A stretch of 64,000 nt of DNA from Luidia sarsii (GCA_949987565.1 OX465105.1:2825496-2889495), one strand, 5' to 3'; shown: positions 36,210 to 41,600, numbered from the stretch's first letter. Numbers and translations are program-made. The notes: generated by a model not told the origin, from the sequence alone.

Positions 36210-38404
36210 GTTCCACAGCAGACAGCACTGCGTTATGCACCAACCTGTAAACTCCAGCCTGCTGACTTCTGATAGATTAGGCACGCCCCAATTATTGCTC
36301 CTCGCAGCCAGGACAAAGCGATGGGCCTTCACTTCCTGCCCGTCCAGATAGATGACCAGATCACTGCAGAAGAAGGGGCATTATAAATAACACTGTAAGG
36401 TATACGTAACGGTTCAACATCCCGTGAAACTCAATCAGTTACTCAGTAATTTCAGGGCAAATACAAAATACTGTTGCACACTGCTCACTGACCTGCAATA
36501 CATCAATCGATCCTAGCAGGACCTTTCTCAAAGGCAAAGTGCTTTTGAGAAAGGTCCTGCAAGGATCTAAACATCAGGCCCTCTAACTTGAGTAATTTCA
36601 GGGGAGAAAGAAAATATTTTCTGCAACAATTTGGAAGACATACAAGAAATAACTACCCTTAGCCTTCTTTGAATATCATTTGCATATATATCACATATAA
36701 TTTGCATACATTAACATATAATTTACATGTAATTTCCGCTTGTTTGCATATAATTTGCATGTCATTTGCATATGGCCACCTACCTGTAGAGTTCCTTGTC
36801 AAATAGGTCCGCGATGGTTCCCAGCAGCCGAGACACAAAGTTGTCCTCGTCGTCTGCCCCGCCCACCCCATCCTTGTTGGCCGTCGCCGTGGCAACATTA
36901 TACTTGTGCTCTACCTCGACGAGGCGGTTCTGCAGCTTGACGTATTCCTGGCGCAGCAGGTCCAGGTGCCGCTGCAGTTTGTCAACCTCCGCTGCCGGCG
37001 GGGAAATCGCGAAAAAGGGGAAAAGTGAACTTTTGAAAATGCGGCACAGGTCGCGTGGTCAAGGGAACTACATCAGTGCATGGTTTATTTATTTATTTAT
37101 TTATTCATTTCATTTTCCGGGATATCACAAACAATGAATCACAAATAGTACAAATACACTGCCAAATAAACATAACAGATTACAATTAACAATAACCAAT
37201 AAGCTCCCGCAGGATTACCCGAAAGAGACAAGTTTCTGTCAAGGGGCTCTCCTGACATATCATAGGCAACGCTAGGCAACTTCTGCCATCAAAGTTATTC
37301 ACATCTTGGGTACAAATCTTGGTCTAATCAAAATTGGCTTGCTTTTGAAATAATACAGCCAATAAAAACAAGCAGCCCCAAATGAAACTTTGAAAGTACG
37401 CAGTGGCTGTTGTTACGGCAGTCGTCCGTGTGGTTCCCTGACTTGATTGTATTTCGTCAGCATTGCAGGCTGGTTGAGCCAGTCTATTAGCTTATAGTCT
37501 GGTTCCAAGAGCTAAACATCCTGACAAATACTATGAAGTCAGGGAACCATACGGACGACTGCCGTAACAACAGCCACTGCGTTGAAAGTAACAATACCAA
37601 TCTGTATTTATTCTTCGGGACATTTCTCAAAGGTCCTGCTAGGATCAAAATGTCTAGTTGCGGTAACCGTTACCCTCATCCTCCCGAGGGTCGGAGAGGA
37701 CGAGGGTTATGTTCCTCGGGAGGATGATGGTTATAGTTACCGCAACTACAAAGTGTCAATTGTCATGCCCTCTCAATCTTGGTAATTGAAGCTCCATGAT
37801 TGAAGTCAGTGAACAGTTTGCAATTTGTTGTATATTAGTATTACTTATTAAATATTAGTATCAGTTTTACTATTATTGGGTAGGCCTGAGTAATTTCAAC
37901 TCAATTTGTCAAAATTTTCTTTCTTTTCCACTTCCAGTTCCTCACTTACAGACCATATTAATTATAAATTATTTTATCTAGAAAAAGGACAGACACATTA
38001 ATTTTAATACTATTATTACTAACCGGTAACTTGGAAAATAATATCAATCTGTTACTAATAAGTAATATGATATAATATTTTTAATAATTACAATTTTATA
38101 ATGTTGATAAAACATCTGCATATTGTTTGTGTACACACTGTACAACCAACATTACAACAAAGTCTGTAGACTGTACAGTGTACTGACTGTGAGCGCTGAC
38201 GCTCATTATTTTGAGCAACAAAAATGGTGTTCTCTTCGCCTTACGAAATTTCGGGTAGCATTTAAAAAGACCCACATGCAAGAAAAACCAAGTATGGATC
38301 CGCAACAGCAATTTCCAGCAGAAATAAGCATTTCGCAGAGTGATTTCGGAGCATTATTTGGAGTGGCCGTATCTCACACCCTCCTACTACTTACCGTCCG
38401 ACAT
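8696..38404 (-). CDS. ANKFY1: ANKFY1 / Rabankyrin-5, complete 24-exon coding region
   Basis: Rabankyrin-5 is a Rab5 effector on early endosomes and macropinosomes; in the known family the FYVE domain binds PI3P and the BTB and ankyrin repeats serve protein contacts. Splicing 24 exons (GT-AG, all phases compatible) gives 1165 residues; human ANKFY1 is about 1169. Order seen: N-terminal coiled coil (about 4-50, LQRHLDLLRQEYVKLQNRL), BTB (about 65-155), BACK-like helix (158-210), about 20 ankyrin repeats (220-1085), FYVE (1100-1165). FYVE zinc ligands are CQDC, KHHCRHC, CNKC and CDIC; the PI3P motif reads RKHHCR and the RVC motif is intact. The start ATG sits in a 10-nt coding first exon, and the stop TAG is at 8696-8698. 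It faces NFATC2IP head to head. Introns are filled with minisatellites and transposons, but no coding exon is broken. Identification rests on my recollection of the vertebrate protein and on collinearity across every exon. Confidence 0.97.
8829..9363 (-). other. ANKFY1 intron 23
   Basis: Contains a MITE-like segment from 8947 (GGCCCAATACAACATTGGGA) related to the one at 28619 and, more distantly, to the TTAA MITE family. Its right end is unclear. Open frame 8962-9237 is part of it and not a gene. Confidence 0.5.
9364..9454 (-). CDS. ANKFY1: ANKFY1 coding exon 23: FYVE first half
   Basis: Residues 1092-1122: MLSSEPAWSESEICQDCQV then KFTIKTRKHHC. It holds the first zinc pair (C1106, C1109) and the basic RKHHC patch that contacts PI3P in this family. 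The intron splits the codon of the HHC cysteine. Confidence 0.96.
9543..10192. mobile_element. TTAA-flanked element with AGGGTACCTGAAAT ends
   Basis: Terminal inverted repeats AGGGTACCTGAAATA at both ends, TTAA at 9539-9542 and 10193-10196. It carries a nested foldback element at 9613-9800. The flanking sequence outside the TTAA recurs uninterrupted at about 53510-53640. 650 bp, no transposase. Confidence 0.88.
9613..9800. repeat. Foldback element with an extra arm
   Basis: Contains three arms: a forward GGGCCTGACGTTTCGATCCT and two tandem complementary arms (TTGAGAAAGGTCCTGCTAGG), then the TTTTAGTCAGTAAGCAGTTT flank. Nested in the TTAA element. Confidence 0.88.
10397..10535. repeat. Foldback repeat (AATAGTGGGTATT ends)
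   Basis: Left arm AATAGTGGGTATTATTTCAT and right arm ATGAAAAAATACCCACTATA are complements around a centre containing CAAAGAAGA and its complement. About 140 bp, in ANKFY1 intron 22. Confidence 0.7.
10706..10750 (+). mobile_element. SINE head fragment
   Basis: AAGGGCTGGATAGCTCAGGT followed by GGCAGAGCGATGGTAAGT: the A-box part of the tRNA-like head only. Confidence 0.55.
10845..10991 (-). CDS. ANKFY1: ANKFY1 coding exon 22: last ankyrin repeats
   Basis: Residues 1043-1091, VLLLAYQNGNGALCRAIVRS and TSIFNAQVATKQLLFRLL, the conserved linker into the FYVE domain. Acceptor GTGAACAG; donor CTTG/GTAAGC. Confidence 0.95.
11094..11707. repeat. 62-bp minisatellite in ANKFY1 intron 21
   Basis: About ten copies of a unit containing GTCACCTGATGTGGGTAGAC and AAAGGGTTGGTGTGTGATGA. 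It starts about 90 bases downstream of the exon 21 donor. A single related unit is found at about 17285-17335 beside another array. Confidence 0.93.
11797..11921 (-). CDS. ANKFY1: ANKFY1 coding exon 21: ankyrin repeat
   Basis: Residues 1001-1042, GKTPMHILGECGRDNAAAIF and ELFKECMPNYPVDKQDADGN, matching vertebrate SPLHILGQYGKENAAAIFDL. A 62-bp minisatellite starts about 90 bases after its donor. Confidence 0.96.
11985..12480. repeat. Foldback arms joined to a purine-rich core
   Basis: Three decayed arms (about 11990, 12120, 12245), the last followed by GCAGTATGACAAGGACCAGA and a purine-rich stretch with two copies of GATCAAAGGGAAGGGCAGGG. The purine-rich part is the complement of the 68-bp minisatellite unit found at 14104 and 43331. 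Confidence 0.75.
12721..12811 (-). CDS. ANKFY1: ANKFY1 coding exon 20: ankyrin repeat
   Basis: Residues 971-1000, ALHIAVQHGNLASCRTLLTE then SQINAESYNAK. Acceptor TTTTTCACAG; donor AA/GTAAGT. Confidence 0.94.
12880..13290 (+). mobile_element. SINE copy split by other sequence, with AAAT run
   Basis: The head (GCAAAGACTAGCTTGC...AAGGGCTGGATAGCTCAC, about 12880-12955) and the B-box/tail (CCAGAGGTCTCGGGTTCATG, 13200-13290) are separated by about 240 bases that include an AAAT microsatellite (13153-13180). In intron 19. Confidence 0.6.
13291..13810 (-). other. Rest of ANKFY1 intron 19
   Basis: A-T rich, then a GC-richer patch (13540-13740) with overlapping short open frames. The patch reads like decayed coding DNA (HVPRLHEDELCKRYAFYVPP), perhaps a retroelement remnant, but no family is recognisable. 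Confidence 0.35.
13811..13958 (-). CDS. ANKFY1: ANKFY1 coding exon 19: ankyrin repeat
   Basis: Residues 922-970, with LLAGASIQDIDSRKQTALHH and SIVSVLIENGILIDALDDN. Acceptor AATGCCTTCAG; donor AACG/GTACGT. Confidence 0.95.
14104..14570. repeat. 68-bp pyrimidine-rich minisatellite plus foldback-arm remnant, ANKFY1 intron 18
   Basis: About six copies of a 68-bp unit containing TTTGATCCCTTCCCTACTGC and CACCCTGGTCTGTCTACCAG. After the array, TTGAGAAAGGCCCTGCTTGA at 14547-14566 is a decayed foldback arm, ending about 20 bases from the exon 18 donor. The same unit occurs in NFATC2IP intron 7. Confidence 0.92.
14588..14764 (-). CDS. ANKFY1: ANKFY1 coding exon 18: two ankyrin repeats
   Basis: Residues 863-921, with LDNKGRNFLHIAIQKSDIES, VLFLISVRANVNSSVQDSS and VTPLHLAVQAGSEIIVRNL, nearly identical to vertebrates. 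Phase 0 donor CTG/GTAAGT. A foldback-arm remnant lies within 20 bases of the donor. Confidence 0.97.
14805..14975. repeat. Foldback-element copy
   Basis: Left flank TTGCAAACTGCTCACTGACT, arm GGGCCTGACGTTTCGATCCC, centre, complementary arm to CGTCAGGCCC. In intron 17, about 40 bases before the exon 18 acceptor in the gene's sense. Confidence 0.85.
15000..17040. repeat. 110-bp minisatellite filling ANKFY1 intron 17
   Basis: Sixteen full 110-bp units plus a partial one from 15261 to 17038 (AGCCACAGCCAATGGACAAA at exact 110-base steps), preceded by two or three diverged units from 15000. Units differ by single substitutions. It ends about 13 bases from the exon 17 donor. Confidence 0.96.
17054..17254 (-). 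CDS. ANKFY1: ANKFY1 coding exon 17: two ankyrin repeats
   Basis: Residues 796-862, with GKTALHIAISNQHPAIISLL and GLTPFAAAMTFKNNKAAQAI. Phase 0 at both ends. The acceptor CTCATGGTAG has a poor pyrimidine tract; a 110-bp minisatellite begins about 13 bases after the donor. Confidence 0.96.
17334..22320. repeat. 106-bp minisatellite, about 47 copies, in ANKFY1 intron 16
   Basis: Unit begins TTGACCCATTGGTTGACTAC and contains GGTAACCAGCCTCAGGACCG; the period is 106 with a recurrent shorter unit lacking the GACCCATTGGTT part. It fills almost the whole 5.1-kb intron, ending about 37 bases from the exon 16 donor. Mixed variant blocks (CTCAGG/CTTAGG, CGTGG/CATGA) suggest several rounds of block duplication. 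Confidence 0.97.
22358..22514 (-). CDS. ANKFY1: ANKFY1 coding exon 16: ankyrin repeat
   Basis: Residues 743-795, with CDVNSPRRPGPHGEGGMEAK and DGQGPLHRACEWGQELVVQC. It is flanked by a GACA array and GA-rich tract 46 bases upstream in the gene's sense, and by the 106-bp minisatellite about 37 bases after its donor. Confidence 0.96.
22561..22950. repeat. GACA microsatellite punctuated by ACAGAATGGG
   Basis: Runs of 3-9 GACA units are separated ten times by ACAGAATGGG, a compound minisatellite. It gives long false open frames on both strands (Thr-Asp-Arg-Gln on plus, Cys-Leu-Ser-Val on minus). Confidence 0.95.
22951..23545. repeat. GA-rich purine tract
   Basis: About 600 bases of GAGACAGAGATAGA-type purine-rich sequence; in the sense of ANKFY1 it is a polypyrimidine tract inside intron 15. 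Confidence 0.9.
23659..23777 (-). CDS. ANKFY1: ANKFY1 coding exon 15: ankyrin repeat
   Basis: Residues 704-742, with VRHGCDTTAWGPGFEGC and LLHKAIDENNEAVACFLIR, almost identical to the vertebrate LLHRAIDENNEPTACFLIR. Acceptor GGTACTAG; donor AGGAG/GTATGA. Confidence 0.96.
23930..24281. repeat. Diverged tandem repeat in ANKFY1 intron 14
   Basis: Repeated phrase TGGTCAGGTGCCCTGACTTC at irregular spacing of about 40-70 bases (at least six occurrences), directly after the exon 14 donor. Confidence 0.75.
24282..24450 (-). CDS. ANKFY1: ANKFY1 coding exon 14: two ankyrin repeats
   Basis: Residues 647-703, with DGETPLQLAIKRHLPVVVDA and GNPPLWVALESGQEDVASTL. Phase 0 donor CTG/GTAAGA. Confidence 0.96.
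24451..25160 (-). other. ANKFY1 intron 13
   Basis: Mostly unique-looking sequence. A short alternating GT run lies at 24728-24752. Several overlapping open frames (24655-25066) without splice or codon support. Nothing else seen. Confidence 0.5.
25161..25413 (-). CDS. ANKFY1: ANKFY1 coding exon 13: two ankyrin repeats
   Basis: Residues 563-646, with LIIPDFNMKDSNDQTVLGLA, WTGLHNFAAQLLHGGANIN, GLTLLHMAINKQDTQSALFL and LEHQADI. One of the segments closest to the vertebrate protein. Acceptor TTCTGCAAACAG; donor ATCAG/GTAGCG. Confidence 0.97.
25509..25928. mobile_element. Inverted-repeat MITE (GTCCGCACTGGAC ends)
   Basis: Left CCTGTCCGCACTGGACATAT and right AAGTCCAGTGCGGACACGGC are complements, with TTAA at both outer edges. 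About 420 bp, in ANKFY1 intron 12. Confidence 0.75.
25929..26080. repeat. Palindromic element of the GGTGTCACCGCAA family
   Basis: AAAAGAGCCGGTAACTC and its complement around an A/T centre, ending ACATGGTGTCACCGCAATCC. Related copies at 30932, 42890, 56917 and 57441. Confidence 0.75.
26157..28072. mobile_element. TTAA-flanked DNA transposon with about 195-bp terminal repeats and a broken THAP gene
   Basis: Arms 26157-26350 and 27880-28072 are inverted copies starting AGAAGAATGAAACCCAGAGA; TTAA flanks at 26153-26156 and 28073-28076. The minus strand inside encodes a decayed THAP zinc-finger domain. THAP plus TTAA fits the Kolobok superfamily. At 1.9 kb there is no room for a full transposase. 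It also contains a GTACAT-rich palindromic patch (26590-26755). Confidence 0.85.
27405..27765 (-). pseudogene. Frameshifted THAP-domain remnant
   Basis: Three minus-strand pieces in different frames line up as one THAP domain: CQAFGCNNASGKKLGKSVHA (C-x4-C and H region), then AKRSELFGKWAAAIKVETF (conserved Trp), then DVICSDHFTEE (the CSxHF zinc ligands), then a frame ending HAVPPVFSH, the AVPxxF signature. At least two frameshifts separate them, so it is inactive. A 65-residue open frame (27505-27702) covers the middle. Confidence 0.8.
28282..28525 (-). CDS. ANKFY1: ANKFY1 coding exon 12: two ankyrin repeats
   Basis: Residues 482-562, with GESPLHSAAMNGMAQLCSLL, a polar insert rich in D, E, T and S, and RQTPLHMAIAKQHSDVVSVF. 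Acceptor GCATTGCCTCAG; donor CGCA/GTGAGT. Confidence 0.95.
28619..28976. mobile_element. Degenerate MITE related to the TTAA family
   Basis: Begins GGGCCCAATACAACATCGGG and ends ACCAATGTTGTACAGGGCC, with related interior; the termini are mutated and no clear target duplication is seen. In ANKFY1 intron 11. Confidence 0.65.
29020..29157. repeat. Degenerate foldback-element copy
   Basis: Decayed arms around AAAGGCATTGTGCCTTTAAG, then GGACAGTAAGCAGTTTGCAA flank. Confidence 0.65.
29417..29520 (-). CDS. ANKFY1: ANKFY1 coding exon 11: ankyrin repeat
   Basis: Residues 447-481, GDSLLHRACRLGLVNEQAAI and FLATKGASTNLANFK, matching the vertebrate NCLLQRAAGAGNEAAALFLA segment. Phase 0 donor AAG/GTAAAG. 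Confidence 0.95.
29650..29797. repeat. Short inverted repeat (GGCTATGGGTGCTAGA ends)
   Basis: GGCTATGGGTGCTAGATTT at 29652 and AAATCTAGCACCCATAGCC at about 29777 are exact complements; about 147 bp MITE-like, in intron 10. Confidence 0.75.
29984..30135 (-). CDS. ANKFY1: ANKFY1 coding exon 10: ankyrin repeat
   Basis: Residues 396-446, LNLDLQNVDGDSSLWLALDP and SFAAKLIRRGCSADS. The acidic insert GDSDHGDD replaces a longer variable insert in vertebrates. Acceptor GTGTTTTAG. Confidence 0.94.
30187..30335. repeat. Foldback-element copy
   Basis: TGGGCCTGACGTTTCGATCC arm, centre CTCTGCCTTTTATAAAGG, complementary arm, ACTAAATTTTCAGAATCACA and GTCAGTAAGCAGTTTGCAAC flank. In intron 9. Confidence 0.85.
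30619..30687 (-). CDS. ANKFY1: ANKFY1 coding exon 9: short ankyrin exon
   Basis: Residues 373-395, CSALHRAVSSCNKEIFDLLL, an ankyrin helix pair. Only 69 nt. Found by collinearity and phase between exons 8 and 10; acceptor CCTTACTAG, donor AATC/GTAAGT. Confidence 0.9.
30932..31075. repeat. Palindromic element of the GGTGTCACCGCAA family
   Basis: GAAGGTTTGCGGTGACACCA and TACATGGTGTCACTG are outer complements; inner AGAGTGTGGC and AGAGCCACACT pair. In intron 8. Confidence 0.8.
31378..31582 (-). CDS. ANKFY1: ANKFY1 coding exon 8: ankyrin repeats
   Basis: Residues 305-372, with DKFACFFLIQAGARVNAATH and ETALHIAASYSPLASSAEL. This is the divergent ankyrin that in vertebrates reads ETPLHLVALYSSKKHSADV. 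Acceptor CTCTCCCACAG; donor GGATG/GTAAGA. Confidence 0.95.
31755..32100 (+). repeat. 75-bp tandem array built from a SINE head
   Basis: GGCTGGATAGCTCAGATGGT recurs at 75-base steps (31771, 31846, 31921, 31996) and then at 79 (32075). Each unit is the SINE 5' region through the A box (GTTGACTATTTGGGAAGGCC ... GGTAAGAGTGCTG). Because 75 is a multiple of three, a false open frame crosses it. Confidence 0.92.
32165..32330 (-). mobile_element. tRNA-derived SINE, reverse copy
   Basis: Complement of the full element: tail, GGGACTTGAACCCGAGACCT (B-box complement), GAGCTATCCAGCCCTTAGAT (A-box complement), then GACTATCTAGGG. Lies tail to tail with the array at 31755. Confidence 0.85.
32402..32567 (-). 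CDS. ANKFY1: ANKFY1 coding exon 7: ankyrin repeats
   Basis: Residues 250-304, with ankyrin signatures GDLPLDLALSSQQDGVANEL and GRCLLHKAVKR. Acceptor TGTCCGCAG; donor CGAG/GTGGGA. Confidence 0.95.
32825..32935. repeat. Single-arm foldback copy
   Basis: CTGTTGCAAACTGCTCACTG ... GGGCCTGACGTTTCGATCCT ... CTCAAAGGCA: one arm and flank only. In intron 6. Confidence 0.75.
33060..33222. repeat. Foldback-element copy
   Basis: Flank, arm, centre AAAGGCAAAGAGAAAGGTCC and complementary arm to AAGTCAGGCCCTCTAACTG. In intron 6. Confidence 0.8.
33255..33404 (-). CDS. ANKFY1: ANKFY1 coding exon 6: first ankyrin repeat
   Basis: Residues 200-249. NDFTSKDFVNMTAPLLYKMF matches the vertebrate segment before the ankyrins; PFPLHHAIRNRREDIVFLYL is the first ankyrin helix pair. 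Phase 0 at both ends; acceptor TTGTTTCAG. Confidence 0.96.
33682..34277. repeat. 43-bp minisatellite duplicating the exon 5 splice donor
   Basis: Fourteen units at 43-base steps (plus-strand TTACCCAGTGAGTGGAGATG at 33682, 33725 ... 34241). On the minus strand each unit is the last 33 bases of exon 5 plus GTAAGCCTGG of the intron. Thirteen units keep the GT (one as GTGAGC), one (33768) has lost it. Confidence 0.96.
34245..34368 (-). CDS. ANKFY1: ANKFY1 coding exon 5: post-BTB helix
   Basis: Residues 158-199, CEKALMSSVNVRNCIRYYQT through ELISTHW. The last 33 exon bases and 10 intron bases, including the GTAAGC donor, are the repeat unit of a 14-copy minisatellite filling the start of the next intron. 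I chose 34245 as the exon end because it is the first donor met and it keeps phase with exon 6. Confidence 0.93.
34438..34797. mobile_element. TTAA-flanked MITE, copy 3
   Basis: AGCCCCTACACAACATTGGT at the left and ACCAATGTTGTGTAGTGGCT at the right; TTAA at 34434-34437 and 34798-34801. In ANKFY1 intron 4. Confidence 0.9.
34905..35150 (-). mobile_element. Second type of tRNA-derived SINE
   Basis: Minus strand: CCTTGACCCAGTGGGTGGAC, CTGCACTAGATTGCAG anticodon-like arm, and GGGTTCGAATCTTACCC B box, followed by an unrelated 3' body. A tRNA-like head with a tail, so a SINE rather than a tRNA gene. Confidence 0.65.
35365..35500 (-). CDS. ANKFY1: ANKFY1 coding exon 4: BTB second half
   Basis: Residues 113-157, including ALLKWVYTDRLEM and LMKAASKFKLAILRDR, equivalent to the WIYTDELEF and ANRFQLQLLRER part of the vertebrate BTB. 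Donor ACAG/GTGAGT. Confidence 0.96.
35536..35972. mobile_element. MITE with CAGCGTGTTTCTACTGA ends
   Basis: Perfect 17-bp terminal inverted repeats; the interior repeats AGTAGAAACAC several times in both orientations (35610, 35720, 35880). 437 bp in ANKFY1 intron 3. Superfamily not determined. Confidence 0.85.
36175..36208. repeat. AATC microsatellite
   Basis: About eight tandem CAAT/AATC units in ANKFY1 intron 3. Confidence 0.9.
36245..36363 (-). CDS. ANKFY1: ANKFY1 coding exon 3: BTB core
   Basis: Residues 73-112, SDLVIYLDGQEVKAHRFVLA, the classical BTB strand-helix with the D-V-x-A-H-x-x-V-L-A pattern. Acceptor TTCTTCTGCAG; donor ACAG/GTTGGT. Confidence 0.96.
36465..36590. repeat. Foldback copy lacking part of the left arm
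   Basis: GCACACTGCTCACTGACCTG directly joined to GATCCTAGCAGGACC, centre AAAGGCAAAGTGCTTTTGAG, right arm. Followed by repeated TTTGCATATAATTTGCAT phrases to 36780. In intron 2. Confidence 0.75.
36784..36991 (-). CDS. ANKFY1: ANKFY1 coding exon 2: coiled coil and BTB start
   Basis: Residues 4-72. Heptad-rich VDKLQRHLDLLRQEYVKLQ, then FVSRLLGTIADLFDKELY leading into the BTB fold. The acceptor follows a long pyrimidine tract ending GGCAG; the donor is ACAG/GTAGGT. Confidence 0.95.
37398..37582. repeat. 46-bp inverted repeat in ANKFY1 intron 1
   Basis: Arms 37398-37443 and 37537-37582 are complements with about one mismatch (ACGCAGTGGCTGTTGTTACG and CGTAACAACAGCCACTGCGT at the outer ends). 93-base spacer. 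Confidence 0.85.
37610..37835. repeat. Split foldback copy enclosing a second hairpin
   Basis: One foldback arm (37620-37650), then an independent hairpin 37652-37747 (TAGTTGCGGTAACCGTTACC paired with its complement), then the GTCAGTGAACAGTTTGCAAT flank at about 37805. It looks like one palindromic element inserted in another. Confidence 0.65.
38395..38404 (-). CDS. ANKFY1: ANKFY1 coding exon 1 (start codon)
   Basis: Ten coding bases (M-S-D plus one base) followed by a strong GTAAGT donor. Spliced to exon 2 it reads MSDAEVDKLQRHL, matching the family N-terminus. Exon 2 has no upstream in-frame ATG nearby, which supports a separate start exon. A CACGTG box lies 13 bases upstream of the ATG. 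Confidence 0.8.
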
Positions 38405-38570
38405 CTTGCTACCGGCCACGTGACCTCGTGAAAAATAACAAAAAAAACACAAGAGGTGGTCGTACACCCAGACTCTGCCAATTTTCAGTTTGTATTCGAT
38501 AACGCGAAGAGTCAGATAATTTGATGCTGGGTACCAGACTAGAACCAAATTGATTTATTTAATGAAAAAA
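38405..38570. promoter_or_regulatory. Divergent promoter between ANKFY1 and NFATC2IP
   Basis: The two start codons point away from each other with 166 bases between them, so both core promoters and 5' UTRs must lie here or overlap the first exons. A CACGTG E-box at 38417-38422 is embedded in CCACGTGACC. No TATA box is evident. This E-box class is bound by USF/MITF/TFE factors; its use here is inference. Confidence 0.7.
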
Positions 38571-38603
38571 ATGGCGGATTCTTCAAGCAGCGATCATGAC
38601 CAA
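38571..38603 (+). CDS. NFATC2IP: NFATC2IP coding exon 1
   Basis: MADSSSSDHDQ then donor CAA/GTGAGT, phase 0. The in-frame ATG three codons upstream has a weaker context. Confidence 0.85.
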
Positions 38604-41600
38604 GTGAGTATCGTTTTCTTGGTTTTTTTCTGTCCAGAATTTGTTATTAAGTGTCATTTGACAGAGGAGTAGTCATATAGTTCCCACTCTTGTTCGTATG
38701 GGTACTTTGTTTCGCTTAAATCGTCTCGAACACACCGGTTCCAAGCTTTGTTTACAAATTACAAAGTTCACAAACTGTCATTTGACAAACTGTCAATGGA
38801 CCATTCCATTATTGTTATGTAGGCCGGTAGCCGTACAAATTCAGTTACTAATTTGGGAAAACAAAACCAATATGATCATAAACTGATTAAACTCTTTTAA
38901 ACCCATTTAATTTTCACAGTATTTACATCCCTAAAGAATACTAATTTTGTTTCACTTGCTTTTTAACCATTTTGAATATTATTATTGTTGAATTATTGTA
39001 ATTTAAATTTGTATGACTGAAAATGCTACTTTTTTAGAATTTACTTTAGAGTATTTGTTTTTAATTTTGTATAAATTCGAATCAATTATTTTGATGATAA
39101 TATTTTGTCTTTAATTGTTTTATTTAACAGGAAAAAATGACTATAGCAGCCTGTATAAAGCAAACAAAACAGGAATTATAACACGTGTGTTCAAAACTCA
39201 AAATAAAATTGATATTTGTTCAAATTAAATAGTAGAGTGGTGTATGCCATTTCTGGTCAAACATTTATCCCACAAAAATGTTGCAAACCTCTGACTGACT
39301 CAAGTGACTACAAATGTAAAAGTGAAAAATTTAGAGGGTCTGAAATTTTGACCACTAACACAGGACCTTTCTGTCTGACAGTTTACAATGTATTTTGAGA
39401 AAGGTCCTGCTAGGATCGAAACGTCAGGCCCTCTCAATTTTGTTTTTTGATGATGTTTGTGTTTCAGCATGAGAGCATAGGGAAGAGAAAGGCAGCGACT
39501 AAGAAGAGGCATTTGACCCACCAAGCCATTCAGCAAGTCAAGCCTTGCAGCATCTACTCCAATGCTGCTGAGGGAATCACTTTCAATGCGCCTCTCACAA
39601 ACGCCAATCTAGCAGATTCAGGTACACTAAGTAGTAATACTGTGATCTAACTACGTATAAGTATCAAGTTGAAAAATAGGCAAAGAAAACTTCGACTGGA
39701 TCGGAACTTGAACCCGAGACCTCGAGGTCTCGGGTTCAAGTCCCGGTCCAGTCGAAGTTTTCTTTGCCTATTTTTCGATTTGTTCAAAAAGTTCCCTGTT
39801 AGTTTTTCCTTTTTATCATGAAGTAAATACGGTACATACCAAAAAACTGTTGCAAACTGCTCACTGATTAAAATGACCTGCAAATAAAATACTTAACTCT
39901 CAAAAGTTTCGATCCTGGCAGGACGTTTCTCTGGCTTGGTGGGTCAAATGGCCCTCTAACTCTGGAGATCAATTATCATTTAAATGCAAATGGGTGCGTG
40001 ACAGTTTATGGTCAAATTGCTTCTGGCTCGTGCCCCACCCGGGCATAGACTAGTTGATTAATTCGGAAGGCCACCATCTAAGGGCTGGATAGCTTAAGTG
40101 GTACAGCAGTGGTAAATTTTGCTTTGTTCTTAACTTCAAGATTGTGATTTTTTTCAGATGAAGACTTCGACCTCCAGCCTGTTAAAAAAGGCAAACGGAT
40201 TGTCAGAAAGAAGACGACTTTTAAAAAGAAGGAAAGTCATGTGATCAGTATCGACTCAGGAGATGAATCCTTCACAGAACGAAGGTAGTCACTGGGCATT
40301 TTTCCCCCTTTTCCAAAACAAGTTTTTTTTCCTAAAATAAAGATGGGTAGGTTGAAGCGCGGTACGATATGTAGGCTGTGCATGTGTGAGGTTCAACGGC
40401 TGGAAACAGTGAAAATTAAACAAAATTTCATCTTTTTATTGTAAAAAAAATTAATAATAAATCAATGTTTTGATTCGGCGGGAAAAAAAAACATGCGGGC
40501 AGGGATGAGAAACTAATATTTGTTTTACTTGATCTTATCTGACATTAAAAGTTCCTCTCATCCTGAGATAGAACCATCTTTAATCTAGAAAGGTTCGGAG
40601 GCAATTCTAGTCAACAATTGACAATTTTGTTGATGTGTTCCTTTCCCTTTTGGATTCAGAACTCCTGAGAGGACAACGCATTGCGCCGTGATCTCTTTGG
40701 ATTCACCTTGTTCACCTCCTCCTTCCCCTAGCCCGGCTACCCGTCGACAAGCAATGTATGACTTAGACACTTCCAAAGTCCTCAGGTGAGAAGTCGTCCC
40801 ACAATACCCGCACCCCAGTGAGACACGATCTCCCGCCATAGAGGACCACTCCTGCCCTGTGATGAGACCCTCGTGCCCACTCACAGAAGTACATCGACCA
40901 GAATACTGGTCACCTACCTCAGCAACTGCCAATTTTGAGAAAGGAGAATCGAGGGGCACTATTCCCAAACTATTCCCCCACTACAAAACAAACTTCAGAT
41001 TTCTGATAAACATGAAGAAAATCTGGATTGACAGGGACTTGAACCAGGGACCACTTGCCTTTGAGCTATCCACTCCATCACTAAGGTCAACTTTCTTAGG
41101 GGGTAGGTACTGGGGTACCATTTGGAGGCACTTAACATTAACTGTCGTTTATCTAGCAAATTTCCCTGCACCATTTCTATTGTTTGATTGTAAATATCTT
41201 TTCAAATTTTGAAATGATCCCTGGAGATATATGGCACTTAATGATTGAAATTCAACCATTTACTGCCATATAGCTCCATTCAACCATTGAATGTTTCTGA
41301 CTGGTGCCCCCACCCCAGCAAAGACTAGTCAATTTTTGGGCTGGACAGCTCGGATGGTAAGAGTGCTACAGTAGTACTGTACGTAAAACCAGAGGTCTCG
41401 GGTTTAAGTCCCGGTCCAGTTAGAGTTTTTGTCAAAATTTGCAAGTTATGAAATCAGTATCGCCATTAACCCTTGCATCTTGTTGTACTATGTACTAGGA
41501 GCATCAATGTAGTTCTGACCAACGTACGGTCCATCCAGAGTGAGGCATCCTCACAGTCGGACGACGGCTTCACCCCGTTGCCAAGGACCCCGGGGGGCTC

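Noticed and set aside
41350..41430. tRNA gene (A box and B box present)
   Set aside because: The same sequence recurs about ten times with a shared non-tRNA body and tail, so it is a SINE; the cloverleaf is imperfect.
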